Positions 12,622 to 46,078 of a DNA stretch of 64,000 nucleotides are shown here, in pieces. Origin of the DNA: Baylisascaris procyonis (taxonomy: Eukaryota; Nematoda; Chromadorea; Rhabditida; Ascarididae); assembly GCA_037389465.1 (NCBI GenBank), contig JAZARR010000088.1:4092001-4156000 (forward strand). The letters are read 5' to 3'. Below the pieces are notes generated by a model, which did not search any database, was not told the DNA's origin, and saw only the letters and a list, made by a program, of their open reading frames with translations. The position numbers and the translations under genes were made by a program. Positions within the stretch are counted from its first letter, which is position 1, and every line of letters begins with the position of its first letter.

Positions 12622-14027
12622 CTGCAACTGATATATCACATTTAAATAACACCTCAGGTTAAATCATGTTCTCATCTTGGGTACTTGAATTACACACACT
12701 GGATACATACAGAAACTGCTGTGCCGCCATACGGTCTTGAATGAAATAGCATGTTCTCTAGGTCCAAATCCTGTCTGGAAAGAACAGGCATCCACGCAGT
12801 GACAGTCAGGAAATGTGTTTAGTCAGCCGGTTTTTTCAGTGAAAGAAACGAAAAAATGGGATGCAAAATTACATAAACAAAGATGAAATATGGCTTTGAT
12901 GTGCCTACAGATGTAGGACGCGCCTTTGACGCGAATGTAGCTTGCCTAGAAAGAACCGAATGCACAAGGTGGTTAGACCGCATCGAACAGTTGACCAGTC
13001 TTGTCATAGCAAATATCCGCTTTCCAACATTAGTCAGAAAACATGTAAACTGGAATGAAAGAATCACCCTCTGTTCCATTCGCGCTTTGAGGGATCGATA
13101 TGTGGTCGTTCCTTGTTTCCCTGCAACGATTATTCTTATTGCTTGCTAAGTGAGCAGAAAGCGCCTGCAAAAAAACAAGAAGGTTGTCCCCCTTATGGAG
13201 GCGCTGAAATTAAGTGAAAATTTTGATTTCCGTTGAAAATGTTCACTGTTCAACTGAACCCTTGTGCAATCCACCGCTACAATTTCACCATCACAACACT
13301 GTCCCTATTTCAGCGATACGCTCGAAATGTTTTATTCAAAAAACCGATGAATTTGAAAGCTAATTTGTAGCCATTTAAACGCCATAAATGCTGAAGTTGC
13401 AGTTAAATTAGCAATCGACAGTCGAATCTGAACGAGAAGTAAATATTGCAGGACGTTCTCAAACATGAACGTATAATATTGATTTAACAATGTAGTGCAC
13501 GAAAGTTGCTGAGAACTGCTCATCAAAGTCGAAATAATCGAACACTATCCAAAGGACGGAAGACTGATTATCTTCCAACCGAATGTGCATACCTATCAAT
13601 TTCACAGTGAAATTATTCACTGACTAAGATTTTGGAATTTTCAGATAAGCACCGTAGTTACATTGTTATCCAACCGGGAGGCGTTTATTTTTGTGCGCAA
13701 AAAAGGATGGTGGAAAACATCATTGAATGCTAAAAAATGTCGATTTGATAAGCACAAAATGGTTTAACTAAAAGAGTCAATTATATAATACACAAGATCA
13801 CTTATACCAAATACTGAAAAACTGAGCCGTGAATATTATTGAAGGTATTCTATAGAAGCTTGATTCCTACCTCTCGTACTACATTTCGGTCGCTTTTTCC
13901 ACCTTGAACCGCTTTCCTATCGAGTAGCAAAAGTGGTTTATAAACCATGCAGTCAGGAGGTTGGTAGGAACATAAATATATAATAATACACATGGATACA
14001 CAGATAAACTTAGGCGCACAGAGACGC

Positions 14028-14218
14028 GCATGCACAAATACACGCTAACACGCAGACGCACACAGACGAACCGCGTAGATATACCACACACAGACCCAAC
14101 GCATAACATACACCCACACAGGACCAGACTGCACACAGACACACTAGAGATGGACACACCAAACGCGGACATACCACACACACATGCATTGCACACAGAC
14201 ATGTATATACACACAAAT
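14028..14218. repeat. Degenerate (CA)n-rich tract
   Basis: About 190 bases rich in CACA/ACAC on the plus strand, interrupted by other sequence. It opens long spurious frames on both strands: His/Thr-rich on plus, Cys/Val-rich on minus. It is simple-sequence DNA and not coding. Confidence 0.8.
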
Positions 14219-15683
14219 GTCCAACCTTTATTGTTTGAGGGGATTTATTCACGTATGAGGAGGTTCTTACAAACAACCCTTCATTGTTCGAGGCAGAGCT
14301 CAATAAACATTTATCTTGCAAGAGATCAAACATTTATCTTGCCTTATTCACCACAGCTTAACCCCTTCCCCCTTTCTACTCCTCGCCTTGAAATTTCTGC
14401 ATCTTTATAAACATCGATCTCTCGCGCATATGAAAATGTTTTGTTTTTATCCTATTGCATTATTTACCACCTCAGTTACTTGTATTGCTTTCATCCTGTA
14501 TATATTGAATGCTTTGAAAAAGCCATTGTATTGTTTGCAGTGTATTGATTCATATATGAGACTATTGATACCTGTAGAGAAATGACTGAACATTTTTTAA
14601 CCAACGCTAATCTTTGAGCGGTATAGAAATGTGCCTTTGTGAGCTGCAATTTCATAGTCACTGCTGTAATATAACCCCACATCCCGATTCTTTTAGTTCG
14701 GTGCAAGATAATGGCTACTCTCGAGGAAGCTAACGCACATTTGATAGACGTTAGGAATTGGCAGTGCTAGATATTCACACCTCTCACAATTTCAAATGAA
14801 ACTTTATTTAGCATTGACTGAAACAGCCGACAAACTAGGATATGTAAAGTCGACAATGGAGTTGTGGGATTTTTCAAAGAGTAAATTCCTCTTAATGCTA
14901 CTACAACGATTATATGAAGTCGTCATCTGAAATAGACATGCACGAAATTTCAAAAAAGGAATAGCTCCTTGTCGAAGCGGTAATATTATCATTGAAACAA
15001 ATGTTTTGAATCGCGTTAACTTTTCATCGAAAAATATCACAACATAACAACGGATGACGCTAAGTTTCACCTATTTGTTTGTAATATTAATAAAGTGATT
15101 TATAAACTTACAAAGTTTACAGTGAAAGTAGAGCAGATTAGCCGATAGACACGCAACGGTCAAGTCAGTCAAGACAACTGTCGCGCATAAAACTTGCCAC
15201 CAAGCTGTAGGTAACAACATTCCACCTGGAAGTTAATTTGGTCAGTATCCACTTAAGAAGACATTACACTCCTAGTATAGCCTTTCGGCTCCAGAATGTG
15301 GAAAAGCACATGATGAGATTATTTGTACAGTTGATATCAATTCTAAACAATATTACTGAGAAAGGCAAATAATGGATGTTTCGTATACAATGCAAATAAT
15401 GGGAAACAAATAACTAAGAACTGATAAGATGGATCATCCACAATAGCTTAGTCAGGTAGAGCATAAAGCATTTGCACGAAAAGCGGAAATTCATAGTTCA
15501 GTTTCAATCCACACCACTTCCATTCGTCACTTCCTATGATTGCTAGCTGATGAAAAGATTCTATTCGCGGTTCATGCATTCCTTTTTTCCAGCTTTCATA
15601 TGATCGACTACACCAATATATCTTACATTAGGTTGAAAAAAACCATATATTCGCCATTTTTCACGGTTTTTAATTTTCCTCAC

Positions 15684-15755
15684 TCGAGATGTACCCTTCA
15701 ACCATTCATTAGAACCGTCAAAATAACTCAGATACTCAATGAAAATATAATCGAC
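15684..15755 (-). CDS. Weak exon candidate in the DHHC region
   Basis: A 24-codon phase-0 stretch lies between an acceptor-like AATGCAAG and a GTGAGG donor; it begins VDYIFIEYLSYF. It loosely recalls the TTYEYI segment that follows the last membrane helix in ZDHHC1/11. However, the exon that should encode that fourth helix was not found between 15756 and 16147, and the phase does not follow directly from the exon ending at 16148. Kept only as a pointer. Confidence 0.2.
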
Positions 15756-16147
15756 CTTGCATTGAACAGATAAGTACGAAGAAAGCTACTACTTTAGCTC
15801 AGTGCAAACATAGAGCGCACGATTTGAAGGAACACTCTTTTTTAAACTTTCCAACACATTCTCAATTCTTGTATCATTTTGTCCTTCTTTAATGTAATCG
15901 TATTTACTATTGCGAAGTTTTTTACACTGAAAATACCCTAGCTGCAATTTATTGCATTATTGATTACATGCTCAAATCTTTAACTTTCTTATCAGCTTTT
16001 GATATGAATAAATGAAATAACAATTTGTATGATTCGATGTTTTTTCTCTCAAAAGTAGCACGTTTGATATAATCAAACTACGCTCATTTATGCATCTGAT
16101 AAATGGCTTTGTCGTATATTCGGTTGTTGATAGGTTTTAAGACGTAC

Positions 16148-17958
16148 CACTTTTTCGAACATCAGCATCACTTATGAGAAAATATATAGGTAGAAATGCA
16201 TGTACACTAGCCATAATAAGCGACATTACACAAGCCGATGCAACAAGCGTAACGAACAGCCTAAAAAAATCGACTATGAGATTATGTTGATCGAAATGAA
16301 AAGAAATGAAAGTAATATGTTATTTCAGAAACAGATGTTTTTTTTTGCATTGTTGCAAGAAAATTATTCAGATTAAACAGCGGCACTTTCACATTAAAAC
16401 AACGTAGAACTTTATTTCTGAAACTAAAGGAAACAATGAAAAAGTCAAGGAAATTATAGATTTTTTTATTTAAAAATGAAAAAAAATGTATTAGCAAAAA
16501 GAAGCACTTTATAATCATATAGAAGCTATGGCTTAAAGATGATGGCTTATGTAATCCTTGATCGATAATCGAGCATACTTTTCAAAATCTTTAAAGAAAC
16601 TTGTCATTGCATGTAATATTTATCGCTTCCAGAGGTATCTAAACGTAATAGATAATATCTAGGCCTAATAAAGAAATCGCTGTTATAAAAAATTCGTGTT
16701 AGCGAATTTTTATGATTTTATAGTAATAATAAACGTGTAATCAGCTAGCCAATCTGAAAGAAATTAGTCTTTTGGGAAATCCTTTTTTATAGCTATTCAG
16801 AGCATGAAATAACCCTGCATCTTTTATCAAAAAAAAGTTAACGCTCACGATTAAAATTCTCTTTTGAATCACAATTAGATAAAAAAGCACATACCTATAA
16901 TTTGCAGCACCAATACAATTGTTTAGCCATTTGCAGTGATGATCGAATCCCGTTATACATTTATTACATTTTCGGCAATGCTTACATGATCCATCTCTGC
17001 AAATATGATCGACATCAATTCATCTGCATTACTTGTATAATGGCGCATCCAAGTTTTAAAAAAAAAATCAATAAAATAGTAACTAAGTTGAACACTAATT
17101 TCTTAGTTATATTCTTGATGTTGACTAATAAAATATAGAGTGCTCTAATCAATTTTGCCGCATTATCTTTGTTAATCAGCAAGATTTTGACAAGTTATTT
17201 TCAATTCAAAGTGAATATCGCCTTTTCTCACACATAAGCTGACCATATGATAGAGGACACTAAATGAAATTGAGTCATAGAAAACAAACGTCATTACTGA
17301 TAGAAATTTGCTTTTTATATGAAAGTATTTTCTTTTAATGGTGGTCTTGTGAGGACAGTTAATTAAGATGAAATCGATCGGAGCTCATAATTACAACAAT
17401 GATCTGTAATATGAGTCAAAGACGTTGTGCTTTGCTACATTCGAAAACCTCACTCGCATTCTCAGCAACGTTTATTTTAATATCATATTCAATGGGACAA
17501 TTCTTTAATGTTTCTTCATTAGAATTACTATTAGCATTGGTTCTAGTTCTATTATACGTCTAGTTATGCAGATAATAAAATTATTGTCGAAGAATATAAA
17601 TACAGCAAACGATGGACTTACACGGGTATAAGGCAGATATTGCAGTAGAGATTCTCAATAACGTGCAAATGCTTGGCGCGATCGAAACGAGCTGGCTTCG
17701 AACCGCTACGCAACGTTCGAATCGCCGGATCGGTGCTAGTTGCCACAATCATGAGGGCAACAATCCAAATTGCAAGTACCAAAACAGATAGAGGTGCGAA
17801 GACAGGATGTACCGGTGCGACAAGAAGGGCACTCATAGGTACAAGCACAGCCATTGCCAGCCAACTGAACACCTGTAATGTTGATGGGGGCCACGTCCAA
17901 CCGTTGTGACGTCGCCAGCCATCCATAGGTACGCCACTTTCTTCGCTGATCACAGATA
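16148..17958 (-). CDS. DHHC palmitoyltransferase, ZDHHC1/11 type (partial)
   Basis: Secure exons, 5' to 3' on the minus strand: 17958-17622, 16996-16895 and 16260-16148, with matching phases. The first begins after a TATTTTTAG acceptor; an ATG at 17926 opens [20 protein letters not shown], the conserved N-terminal block of this subfamily. Two membrane helices follow, then the STDPA motif and [11 protein letters not shown], the start of the cysteine-rich domain. Exon 2 carries [10 protein letters not shown] and the catalytic [13 protein letters not shown]. Exon 3 encodes NYRLFVTL and the third membrane helix. The enzyme transfers palmitate from palmitoyl-CoA to cysteines of client proteins at Golgi, ER or plasma membrane; the DHHC cysteine is the acyl carrier. 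The fourth helix and the tail lie further 3' and were not resolved. Whether the acceptor at 17958 is trans-spliced or follows an upstream exon is open. Confidence 0.9.
16687..16710. other. Short perfect hairpin
   Basis: AAAAATTCG and its complement CGAATTTTT flank a six-base loop, in the intron between DHHC exons 2 and 3. It is AT-rich and probably of no function. Confidence 0.4.
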
Positions 17959-19680
17959 CTAAAAATAAAATATGCATGACACTGACACGTTTCAAGCGAT
18001 TTGTAGAGGCGCCATAAACAAAACGCTTTAATTATAATATAGAAAACACCATATATAGATGATCAAGAATGAGCAAAAAAGGATTGTTATTCGCAGAAAG
18101 GAATTATTATCTAGACGGAAATGAGCACTGAGAGCAACATATCATTGCTATTGATCTAAGATATAGCTCCAAACAGAAACCAAACATTTTCAGCTTCCAT
18201 CAGAAAGAAGAAGGCTAGAGGAGGGTGGAGCTTGTACAACTTCCCACTCGAGCAAATGTTCTGTTTAAGTTTAGTGTAGGAGAGGGCTTCGTTGGACGAA
18301 TAATCTTTAGTAAATCCTCTTTTAAGTCAATAACTAGACGGCCTATTATGCAGTCCTTTTAATTGATATTCTTAACAATAAAAGCAGCTACCTACAAAAA
18401 AAGCAACAATGAAACTCGGAAGATGACTAGTTAGTTAATAAAAACATGCTAACAATTAGAGAACAATTGACGTCACCATTAACGTCTACCGAAGAAATAT
18501 TTCACATCATTCGAAAGAAAACCTCTTTCAAAGTCTGTTCAAATATAGATGGAAAATTTCTCTACTGGAATTTTTTAATTCTTATAATTAAAAAAATAAT
18601 AATGCGGCAATTAAAGATGGGCGAAAATTTTTATTGAAATGGTGTAAATTTTTCATCACTATGCGATTGTTCACCAAACGACTAACCAAAGCATTTGAGG
18701 AATTCCTTGCAATCTTTCAGCATTGTTGCCTAATTCCAATTGCCCGTTTGAATTATCTGTAAAGCAATTTTTGTTCTTCAGATGCATAGTTGTGCATATA
18801 ATTGATAAACAAAAAAAAAAAAGAAAAAACAGGTCAGCAAAAGAAATGGAGCGCTTTTAAACGGATAGTGCAAATTTCACGATCAGTAAATTGCGCGAAA
18901 AAGATATGACCACGATACGCTGGAAGTACATTCTTAAGTGGGACCATTATTTAAGGTCGGAGGCGCAGTTTTAGGTTGGATCACTCACTATTCAAGGTTG
19001 AAAGTAGACGTCGACGATACATATCGCCTTTTCGAAGGGTTAGAGTATGTAATCGATTTTTAAATGCAATCGAACTCGTTAAGTCGGCGAGAAAGTTTCG
19101 GAGCGATTTTGCGTTATTTGCAGAGAATGCTAAACGATTCGTTAGCTAGTCATGCTGGCTGTATGACTTTAAGCGATGCAGATAACCACCTGCTCCGCCT
19201 CTATTCGTTCCCTTTCTGCAAACGCCGATCGAGAAAATCATTTAAAAAAAGTGTTTTATCTGTCCTTTTTGATACTCTTGAGATTAGTAGTAGAACTTAT
19301 AGTAGTTTTTTTACACAAAGAACAAAGAAGACTATAAGATGGAAATAAGGAAATAATGCAAAGAAAAAACTGTATATAAAACACAAATTGCATGGCTTAA
19401 AAAAGAAAACATAGAAAACAAACAATGACAAACGGAGATATATGTAGATCAGTAATGCACATCATCGAAAATACAGTATACTGAAAATAGAACGCAGATG
19501 AAATGATGTAAGCCTATTCAAGACAATCGAAAACAATGGGAAACAAAATTTTCCGCATTGAATTCAAATATTTAACTACTACTTTTGGCATAAATGACGT
19601 TATTTTGTGAGATCAAGACTAAATTTAAAGGCAACGTGCATATACACATATGACATCATTCATGTTACTTAAAATTTGAG
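17959..19680. other. Upstream region of the DHHC gene, no further gene recognised
   Basis: This should contain the DHHC gene promoter and perhaps a 5' exon. No start-codon exon with the right phase was found. A plus-strand open stretch at 19064-19348 has ordinary codon complexity but no recognisable domain and no splice partners, so it is not called. Confidence 0.4.
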
Positions 19681-20076
19681 GGTTGCTAATTGCCTTCTCT
19701 GTTTTCCATCTGAAGCATCTCTCTTGAGTGTACAATAGTAATCAACGAGCATTTTGCGCTTCACCGCCCGTTGTACCTCTTCTTCTATGGGATAGGTGTC
19801 TTAATGGAAACGCTTCTTGTGTTCTCCATTGACGGTCGTAAGACTAACAAGAACAAAAAAATTCAGCTGAGAGCCGAAGAACTGCATTTGGAGAGGTATA
19901 TTACATCTCATATCTTTATGCGGCTGTTTAGCGGCAATCTTACGATGGTTTGAGGCTTTTCGATTTCCTAAAATCTGCGTAACACTTTTGAATGATTTGC
20001 ATGCTGGTTTTGCGACTTGGCTTAGTAGATCTTCGAATTCACGATCTCCGATGGAAACGCTTAGTTTTGAGCCCAC
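19681..20076 (-). mobile_element. Relic of a mobile-element protein of the GERFHQD type
   Basis: The minus strand encodes a degenerate copy of a protein family common, often in many copies, in arthropod, nematode and flatworm genomes. Recognisable blocks in order are an FKSVTQILGNRKASN stretch (usual form: V..FLGN.KA.NY), CNIPLQMQFFGSQLNFF (usual form: CNMSLKIHFL.SHLDFF), and GEHKKRFH, a stop, DT (usual form: GERFHQDI). Then comes KMLVDYYCTLKRDA (usual form: MMADYCW.LKRD). A nonsense codon at 19801-19803 replaces the expected Gln. I treat the family as transposon-linked because of its repetitive occurrence; its enzymology is not known to me. No terminal repeats were found. Confidence 0.65.
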
Positions 20077-23000
20077 GAAAAAAAATTTTTTTTTTGATTT
20101 TTAAATCAGTTATAAGAGGAAATTTTTGCTTCAAATAATGAAACATAGCAGTATTTTTATTAAAAGAGCTCCAACTTTACATAAAATGAAGGTAGTACAG
20201 TTGTATTAGAATTGACTAGTGAGGTATGCACAGCAATTTTCTGTTGAGGTTTAATTGATTTACATTTTGACGATTCCTTATTGATGTGATGATTTTTCAT
20301 GTCTCTATTGACCAACTCATACTGAAAACAACAAAATCTGAAATTGCCGGGTTGCAACACAATCACTTTTAAATGATGCAATTGTAATGAATTTATTTCC
20401 CTTATATTAGTTGTATAAAGTAAAAGAAGAGAAAGGAATTTGGTTCCCACTGTGCAAAAGGACATTCCTTCAGATTAATTTTGAATGAATCAATGAATAA
20501 TCTCCACTCTGTTTTTTTTTTTTACAGTGAAGATATCATCGTAGCGGAAATATTCTTATAATAAACAAAATCATTTTATTTAAAAGTGAAATGTGTGAGG
20601 AGAATTTTAACTCAAAAATGACGATGAGAAAACGAATTGTTATGTAACGAATCGCGACATACACATGCGAAAAAAAGATCCTTCGAGGTAAAACTGTTTG
20701 GATATTTGAATGCGGCGTGAAAGGTCTCTCCAGAATCATGCTCTCTATTTCACACACCATAGATCATCATCTTGAACAGTGTAATCTTCCAGTTTTGAGA
20801 GCATACATCGGGAGCTTGTTGCGAACATCAATTACTCGTAATGAAAAACTTTGAAGCATATTATTATACTTTTTTGCATACTAGTTGCAAATTGTATACT
20901 CCACATTCGACTGCCGGCCACTACGAATATCGTCTCATGGGAGATTTTTTTTTGACTCGTGAAAAGTTTTCATCGAATGCGCATAATTACATCCTCACAC
21001 CTAATTACATCATATTTATTGCTAATTGATAAGCAAGTGTTTTCAATGATTTCATATATTTAATAGTTAGAATCGTCAAAGGTGATATTTGCATCAGCGG
21101 AAACCTTAATAAGAAAACAATTGGTTCTCCTTTCATTGGTCGATCCATGACGTATTGCTTTTTTTTGGTCATTAACGCCATTCATTAAGGCAAATGGACA
21201 CATTTCCTCATCAAAAAAAGAGCACAAAGCTAAATAGCGCTCATAAATTACGTTCCATTGCAGCGTTTCATAGCCCACTTTATACAATGTGTTATACAAT
21301 GTGTTATACAACAACCAAATGTGTTATACAATTTCCACTTAGAGAAATCGAACTTCACAAATATCTTTTCTAATATCCATATCTAATAAACAGCGTGAGT
21401 GAATATCTTCCAAGCGTTAATATAGTATAAATTAACGCTTCTATTAGTTCCTCATAAATAATGAAATGGCTTTCTCTATTATAATCCGACAGGAATTTTT
21501 TTTTTTTTAATAAAATTTTCTTCTTTTCTTTATTAACATTTTTCACTCAGTCGATTGAATTTTTGAACCAAATTGATTACTTAATCAAATTTCTAAGGTT
21601 AAATTCATTTTCCAGGTTTCATTCACTTTCATACGATTTTTTTTTTCCACCATAACTGTAATACAGGATAATGCGACAAAAACATAACATTTCAACTATG
21701 TCAAGGGTGTAATTTGAAATACATGAAGTAACGTTTAAAGCATCCTAGTTAAACGGACATACTACGAAATGGATGAGAGGTGCAATCATTATTTTGCTCA
21801 CCGAATGTTTCATATGCCTCTAACTTATATCAGCTTTATGAGAAAAAAAAACACATAGTTTTTCAGTTACCACTGTTGTTATTGCTTTTCGCTTCATCCT
21901 ATATATCAAAGTTTGCAAACAGAAGTAAAACAACTATAAATTGATCTAACCTTTGAAGGATGTTGTGTCAAAAGGATCTCCACGATAAAACGGAGTTTAC
22001 AACGAATAAAGGTGAAAATGCTAGTCGACCTCACATATACGCCGGACAAGGAAGATCGACTTGTGACTGATAAACACCAACGAAAGTTGGATTGTGCAGT
22101 CAATTACCTTTTCATGGTATAGTTGATAGCAGACGCATCTAATAGTGTTTACAACAATCTAAGAGAGAAGTATGCGATGTGGCTTCTTAGCAGCGCATTC
22201 CTCGACTGCCTATTGATGCCTCTGCTAACTACGTAGGTTTCCATGGTGATCCAGCCACTCTAACGTCTCATACCACCAGTAATTTGCAGTTAATAGTGCG
22301 CCTACATAATGATTTTAGGAACAATTCAACCACTGTCATTCAGATTCCAGGATATTATTCACACTATTCAGCCCCACAATAAGCAAGCATGTAAAACAGA
22401 AGAACTGTCAAATTGTTTTACTGAAGTGAGCTTAATTTTTTTTCTTCTCATAATGCAACGCAACGATATCAGTTCTTCTGAAGTATTATGATGGCTTCGT
22501 AACATTCGATATCTATCGTTTATAGGATCAACATAACTTAGCTCAGACATTAGCAAAATACAAAGGGGACTTGTATGTGTCAGTCTGTCTCATAAGTCGT
22601 TAAGTTTCTTAGGCCAACTAGAGTAACAACTATGTTTTGGGTGTCGTAGCTTTATTTCAATAAGCAACGCTCACTGCTTTTTTTTAGAAGATTAACAATG
22701 AAATCACCCATACAAAACGATTATGGCAGGATAACGAGGTAAGCGGCAATAGATCGGAAGGAAATCGACAACTGGTTCAGGTGCACGACGGCGTCTGGAC
22801 GTCACATTATCCTCATCTTTATGCCTATTTCATTTTCTTGCTTTCGTTTCCTTTTTTCATTGCCTCACCTTGTTAGAATCCTATCGCGTCGAAAATGGTC
22901 CCATATGGAATTAAAGCACAGTCGTTCCGCGAAGTGTTTTTTTAAATGTGACTTAGCATTCAATTATTTGAGAATCAAATGGGTGGAAATTATACGAGAA

Positions 23001-26000
23001 TAGATGGCAGCTGTGTTCAACCTTCGAGTTTCATTACGTTATGAAATCAGCTTTTCGACAAGTGATTAGCATATTCATTCGTCAATGTTGGTCACCTTCC
23101 TCAATGACACATACGATGCTCAGTTTATGTATCATGCGTACGGCTATAGGCAAATGCACACAAAATACAAAACCACAAGCATTAGTGTACGAACAATTTA
23201 AATAAAAACAAGCAAGCAAAGGTAGATTTCACACCTTTGCACTCTTAAAACAAGATATAGCGTTTTAATGGAAAGCATGAAACTGAAAATCGCTCATATA
23301 GGCACCACATATTGTTCACCGCAAATACACCAGCATAACCTCAGTAACAATCGAAGAAGTGCAAACATGGATTTTTGACATTCCCCCTTGCCTTCCTTTC
23401 CCTCCTCCCGCCTCTCCTAAATGACATATGGCAAGAGCACTCCGAGCACGTATACAATTCGGGTCCGACCTAGCTCATTTCCATCTATAAATATGAAAAA
23501 TTCACGTTGTAGTGTTGATCATTCGAAGAAAAGACAAGCAACAGTTCGTTGAACTGCTGCAAGATTCATGAAAATCGCAGCAGAAATTCAATGCCCACAA
23601 CAATAACGAGCCGCTTTTGTAGAACAACAAACAAAACTCACAAAGGGGAATATAGCCATCACCAATTGTAATATGATTTCACATAAATGAGTGGATGCAA
23701 TCGCTACAGACTCATCGGGTACAACTCATTTCTATTGTATCATCTTATCTGTTCCTTCGAATCGCTAATCACCGATATAGAAACTCATTTACTATCCTCC
23801 AAAAAAAAAAGAATTTATTAGTGCATCAGAATTTGCGAAATTTTACTGAGGTGCGCAAGACAACCACAAAAGGTAGCAACAATCAGCTGCATCGACACCA
23901 GGTGTGCAACGATATTACAATAGAACAAGTGGAGATAACTCAACACTTCTTCTATGAGGTCATACTATAAGGAAGAAAGCGCAAGATCAGGGTCATATTT
24001 GCTGCTGACATCATAACTAGAGGTGGCATCTCTTATCGGCCAAAAACACTTTCTTTCGCTGAAGAGTTGCCTTCGAGGAGAGAATTTTATCACTGATGAC
24101 GAATCGTTGTTACATTTGGTCACAGAATCGGCACATCTGCTTTGAGCAGTGCGAAAATGCCAGAATTCCGCTTCCAGCATTATGAAATTGCATGAACCTC
24201 GATAAGCCGCGAAAATCTAACAGAACACCAACGCCATTTGAATGCATATAAGTCGCGACCCCTTCCCTCAAAGGAAGAAAAAAAAACTTCTATGAAATCG
24301 GCGAATATTAGTCGAATAACTCGTTTTTAAACTCATAAATGCGAATCTTTTTTTTCTAAGTATGTAATTTCTTTCACGCAAGCCTCAAAGGCAGAAAGCT
24401 CGACAGTGAACAAGTCGTAGTATAGCAGAAGCCGTAATTATATATTCCCTCTTTTCTTTTCTTAAGCACTGCACACTCTTCACGACGAAAATAAAACTAC
24501 TTAATGAAGTGAGCGAAAGCAGCAAGCTCAAATCGTCTCTAGGCAGACGAAAGTTAAAAGGCGGCGCATTCTCGAACGAGCGAGAACTTCTAACTTACGA
24601 TAAATATTGCTAGTGCAAGACAAAGACAGCATTCATCCCTTTGGCTATTGATTGAATCGTGAATCAGGCAGAAAAAAAAAACGCAAAAGAATACTAGCCA
24701 ATTTCGAAAGAACATACGTGGGCAAAACTTATGATCCCCTTCCCACCCCTTTCGCTCCTTTCACGACCTATAAAGCATTTCTCATATTTCATCTTTAAAC
24801 AGTCTGAAAGATCGCAACGAACGCCTGCCTTTTAACTCCCTACCGTAGAATGACCTTAATCACTCACCATCTAAATAAATGATATTCAACGTTAAGTGAA
24901 AACTCGATGAACGTGATACAGATCAGCGAGTAAATATTTGTTTCTGAATTTCACATTTATGAATTCAATAACGCCCACCGACCCCAGTGATAATGAGTAA
25001 AACGGAATGATAGAGAAGTATTTATCGGCTTTATAAAAACGATCGGTAATCAGAAGCGCAATGAAGCGCAGCTTCCTCGCGACAAAAACCTCAGCATTCA
25101 AAATAATAAAAAATGCCATTGGTCTGAAACCGCGAAACTATTGAAGATCGTTAACACCCGGTTAGCCGTTATGAAAGCATCTCATAGATAATTCAGAAAT
25201 GACTCGACTTTGTCAACTAGGATCCAACATAGAAAAAATCGAAACGCAGAAACAGTGATTTCGGAATGTTTTAGCTCCTTGCCAGATAACGAGACAATAT
25301 AAAAAATCACCTGACAGCGGTGGCACCATTAACTGCATATAAAGTTTTGCCGAAAAGACGCTTTCGCTCCAAGCTATCATAGAAATGCGCTTAGCAGAAC
25401 AAAAAAAAAAAAAACAAAAAACAAATGAATTACTTTCTGATGTTAGTTCTTTTTATTTCAGATTATTTTCTCATGAAAGTCAGCGTTTGAATTGAGTGTT
25501 TTGCTAATAGATCTCAATATTACGAAAATAACAATGAAACACCTCTGAACGGCTTACCAAGAGTATTTCGCAACATACTGAGCACTTTAATAGATTCGTT
25601 GCAGCCAGACACAGACGGACAGACACATACACACACACACGAAAAAAAAAACTAGAAAACAGAAGACTATAGACTGGTGGGCACACCGCCTCATACACAT
25701 ATATTCAACTTTTGTGTTCTCCATTCATTTCGTTCACAAGCAGACTTATCCGAAAGTGTACGTAACACTCGGAAAACACATCCACAAAAGAACATATGCG
25801 AAAAATCAAGCGATCAACTAGGATATTCACTGCAGTAAGAAAAGTGCAGTGAAACGGAATGACCACGAGGTTAAGTTGGCTCTTAAAAAATCGATAACAT
25901 GCGGTTAGACTAGCAAAACACCGAGTGAATCCGGCAGTGATATGGCGGCAGCACTCACGAATATAATTCATTCAATACTCCAAATTGAAAAGTATTTCCC

Positions 26001-26150
26001 GACAATATATACGGCAGTCAGACTTATTCAACGTTAGTGGAATAAAACACTTTTGCAGGGATCCACCTATGAAATGCTTTACAAATCATCTTCATTTTAG
26101 CATGTTATGCCCATATGAGATAGTTCATTATTCAAAGACGGCGCAAATGT
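20077..26150. other. Six-kilobase stretch with no recognised gene
   Basis: Open stretches here (for example 20160-20465, 21060-21314, 23695-23970, 23965-24180 and 25705-25971) lack domains, splice partners and family resemblance. Local features: a short tandem of TGTTATACAA-type units at 21281-21332, homopolymer runs, and a (CA)n run at 25623-25640. The last part would contain the 3' UTR of the FERM gene, which reads leftward into it. Confidence 0.5.
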
Positions 26151-46070
<19,920 letters not shown>

Positions 46071-46078
46071 CTGTAAAC

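Noticed and set aside
12883..13149. 88-codon plus-strand open frame
   Set aside because: Normal codon complexity, but no recognisable domain, no splice partners and no clear start context; the opposite strand is also open.
13879..14333. Cys/Val-rich minus-strand frames resembling a secreted or membrane protein
   Set aside because: They are translations of a degenerate CA/TG repeat in several frames.
19064..19348. 94-codon plus-strand open frame
   Set aside because: No known domain, no neighbouring exons and Lys/Ser-rich low-information 3' half.
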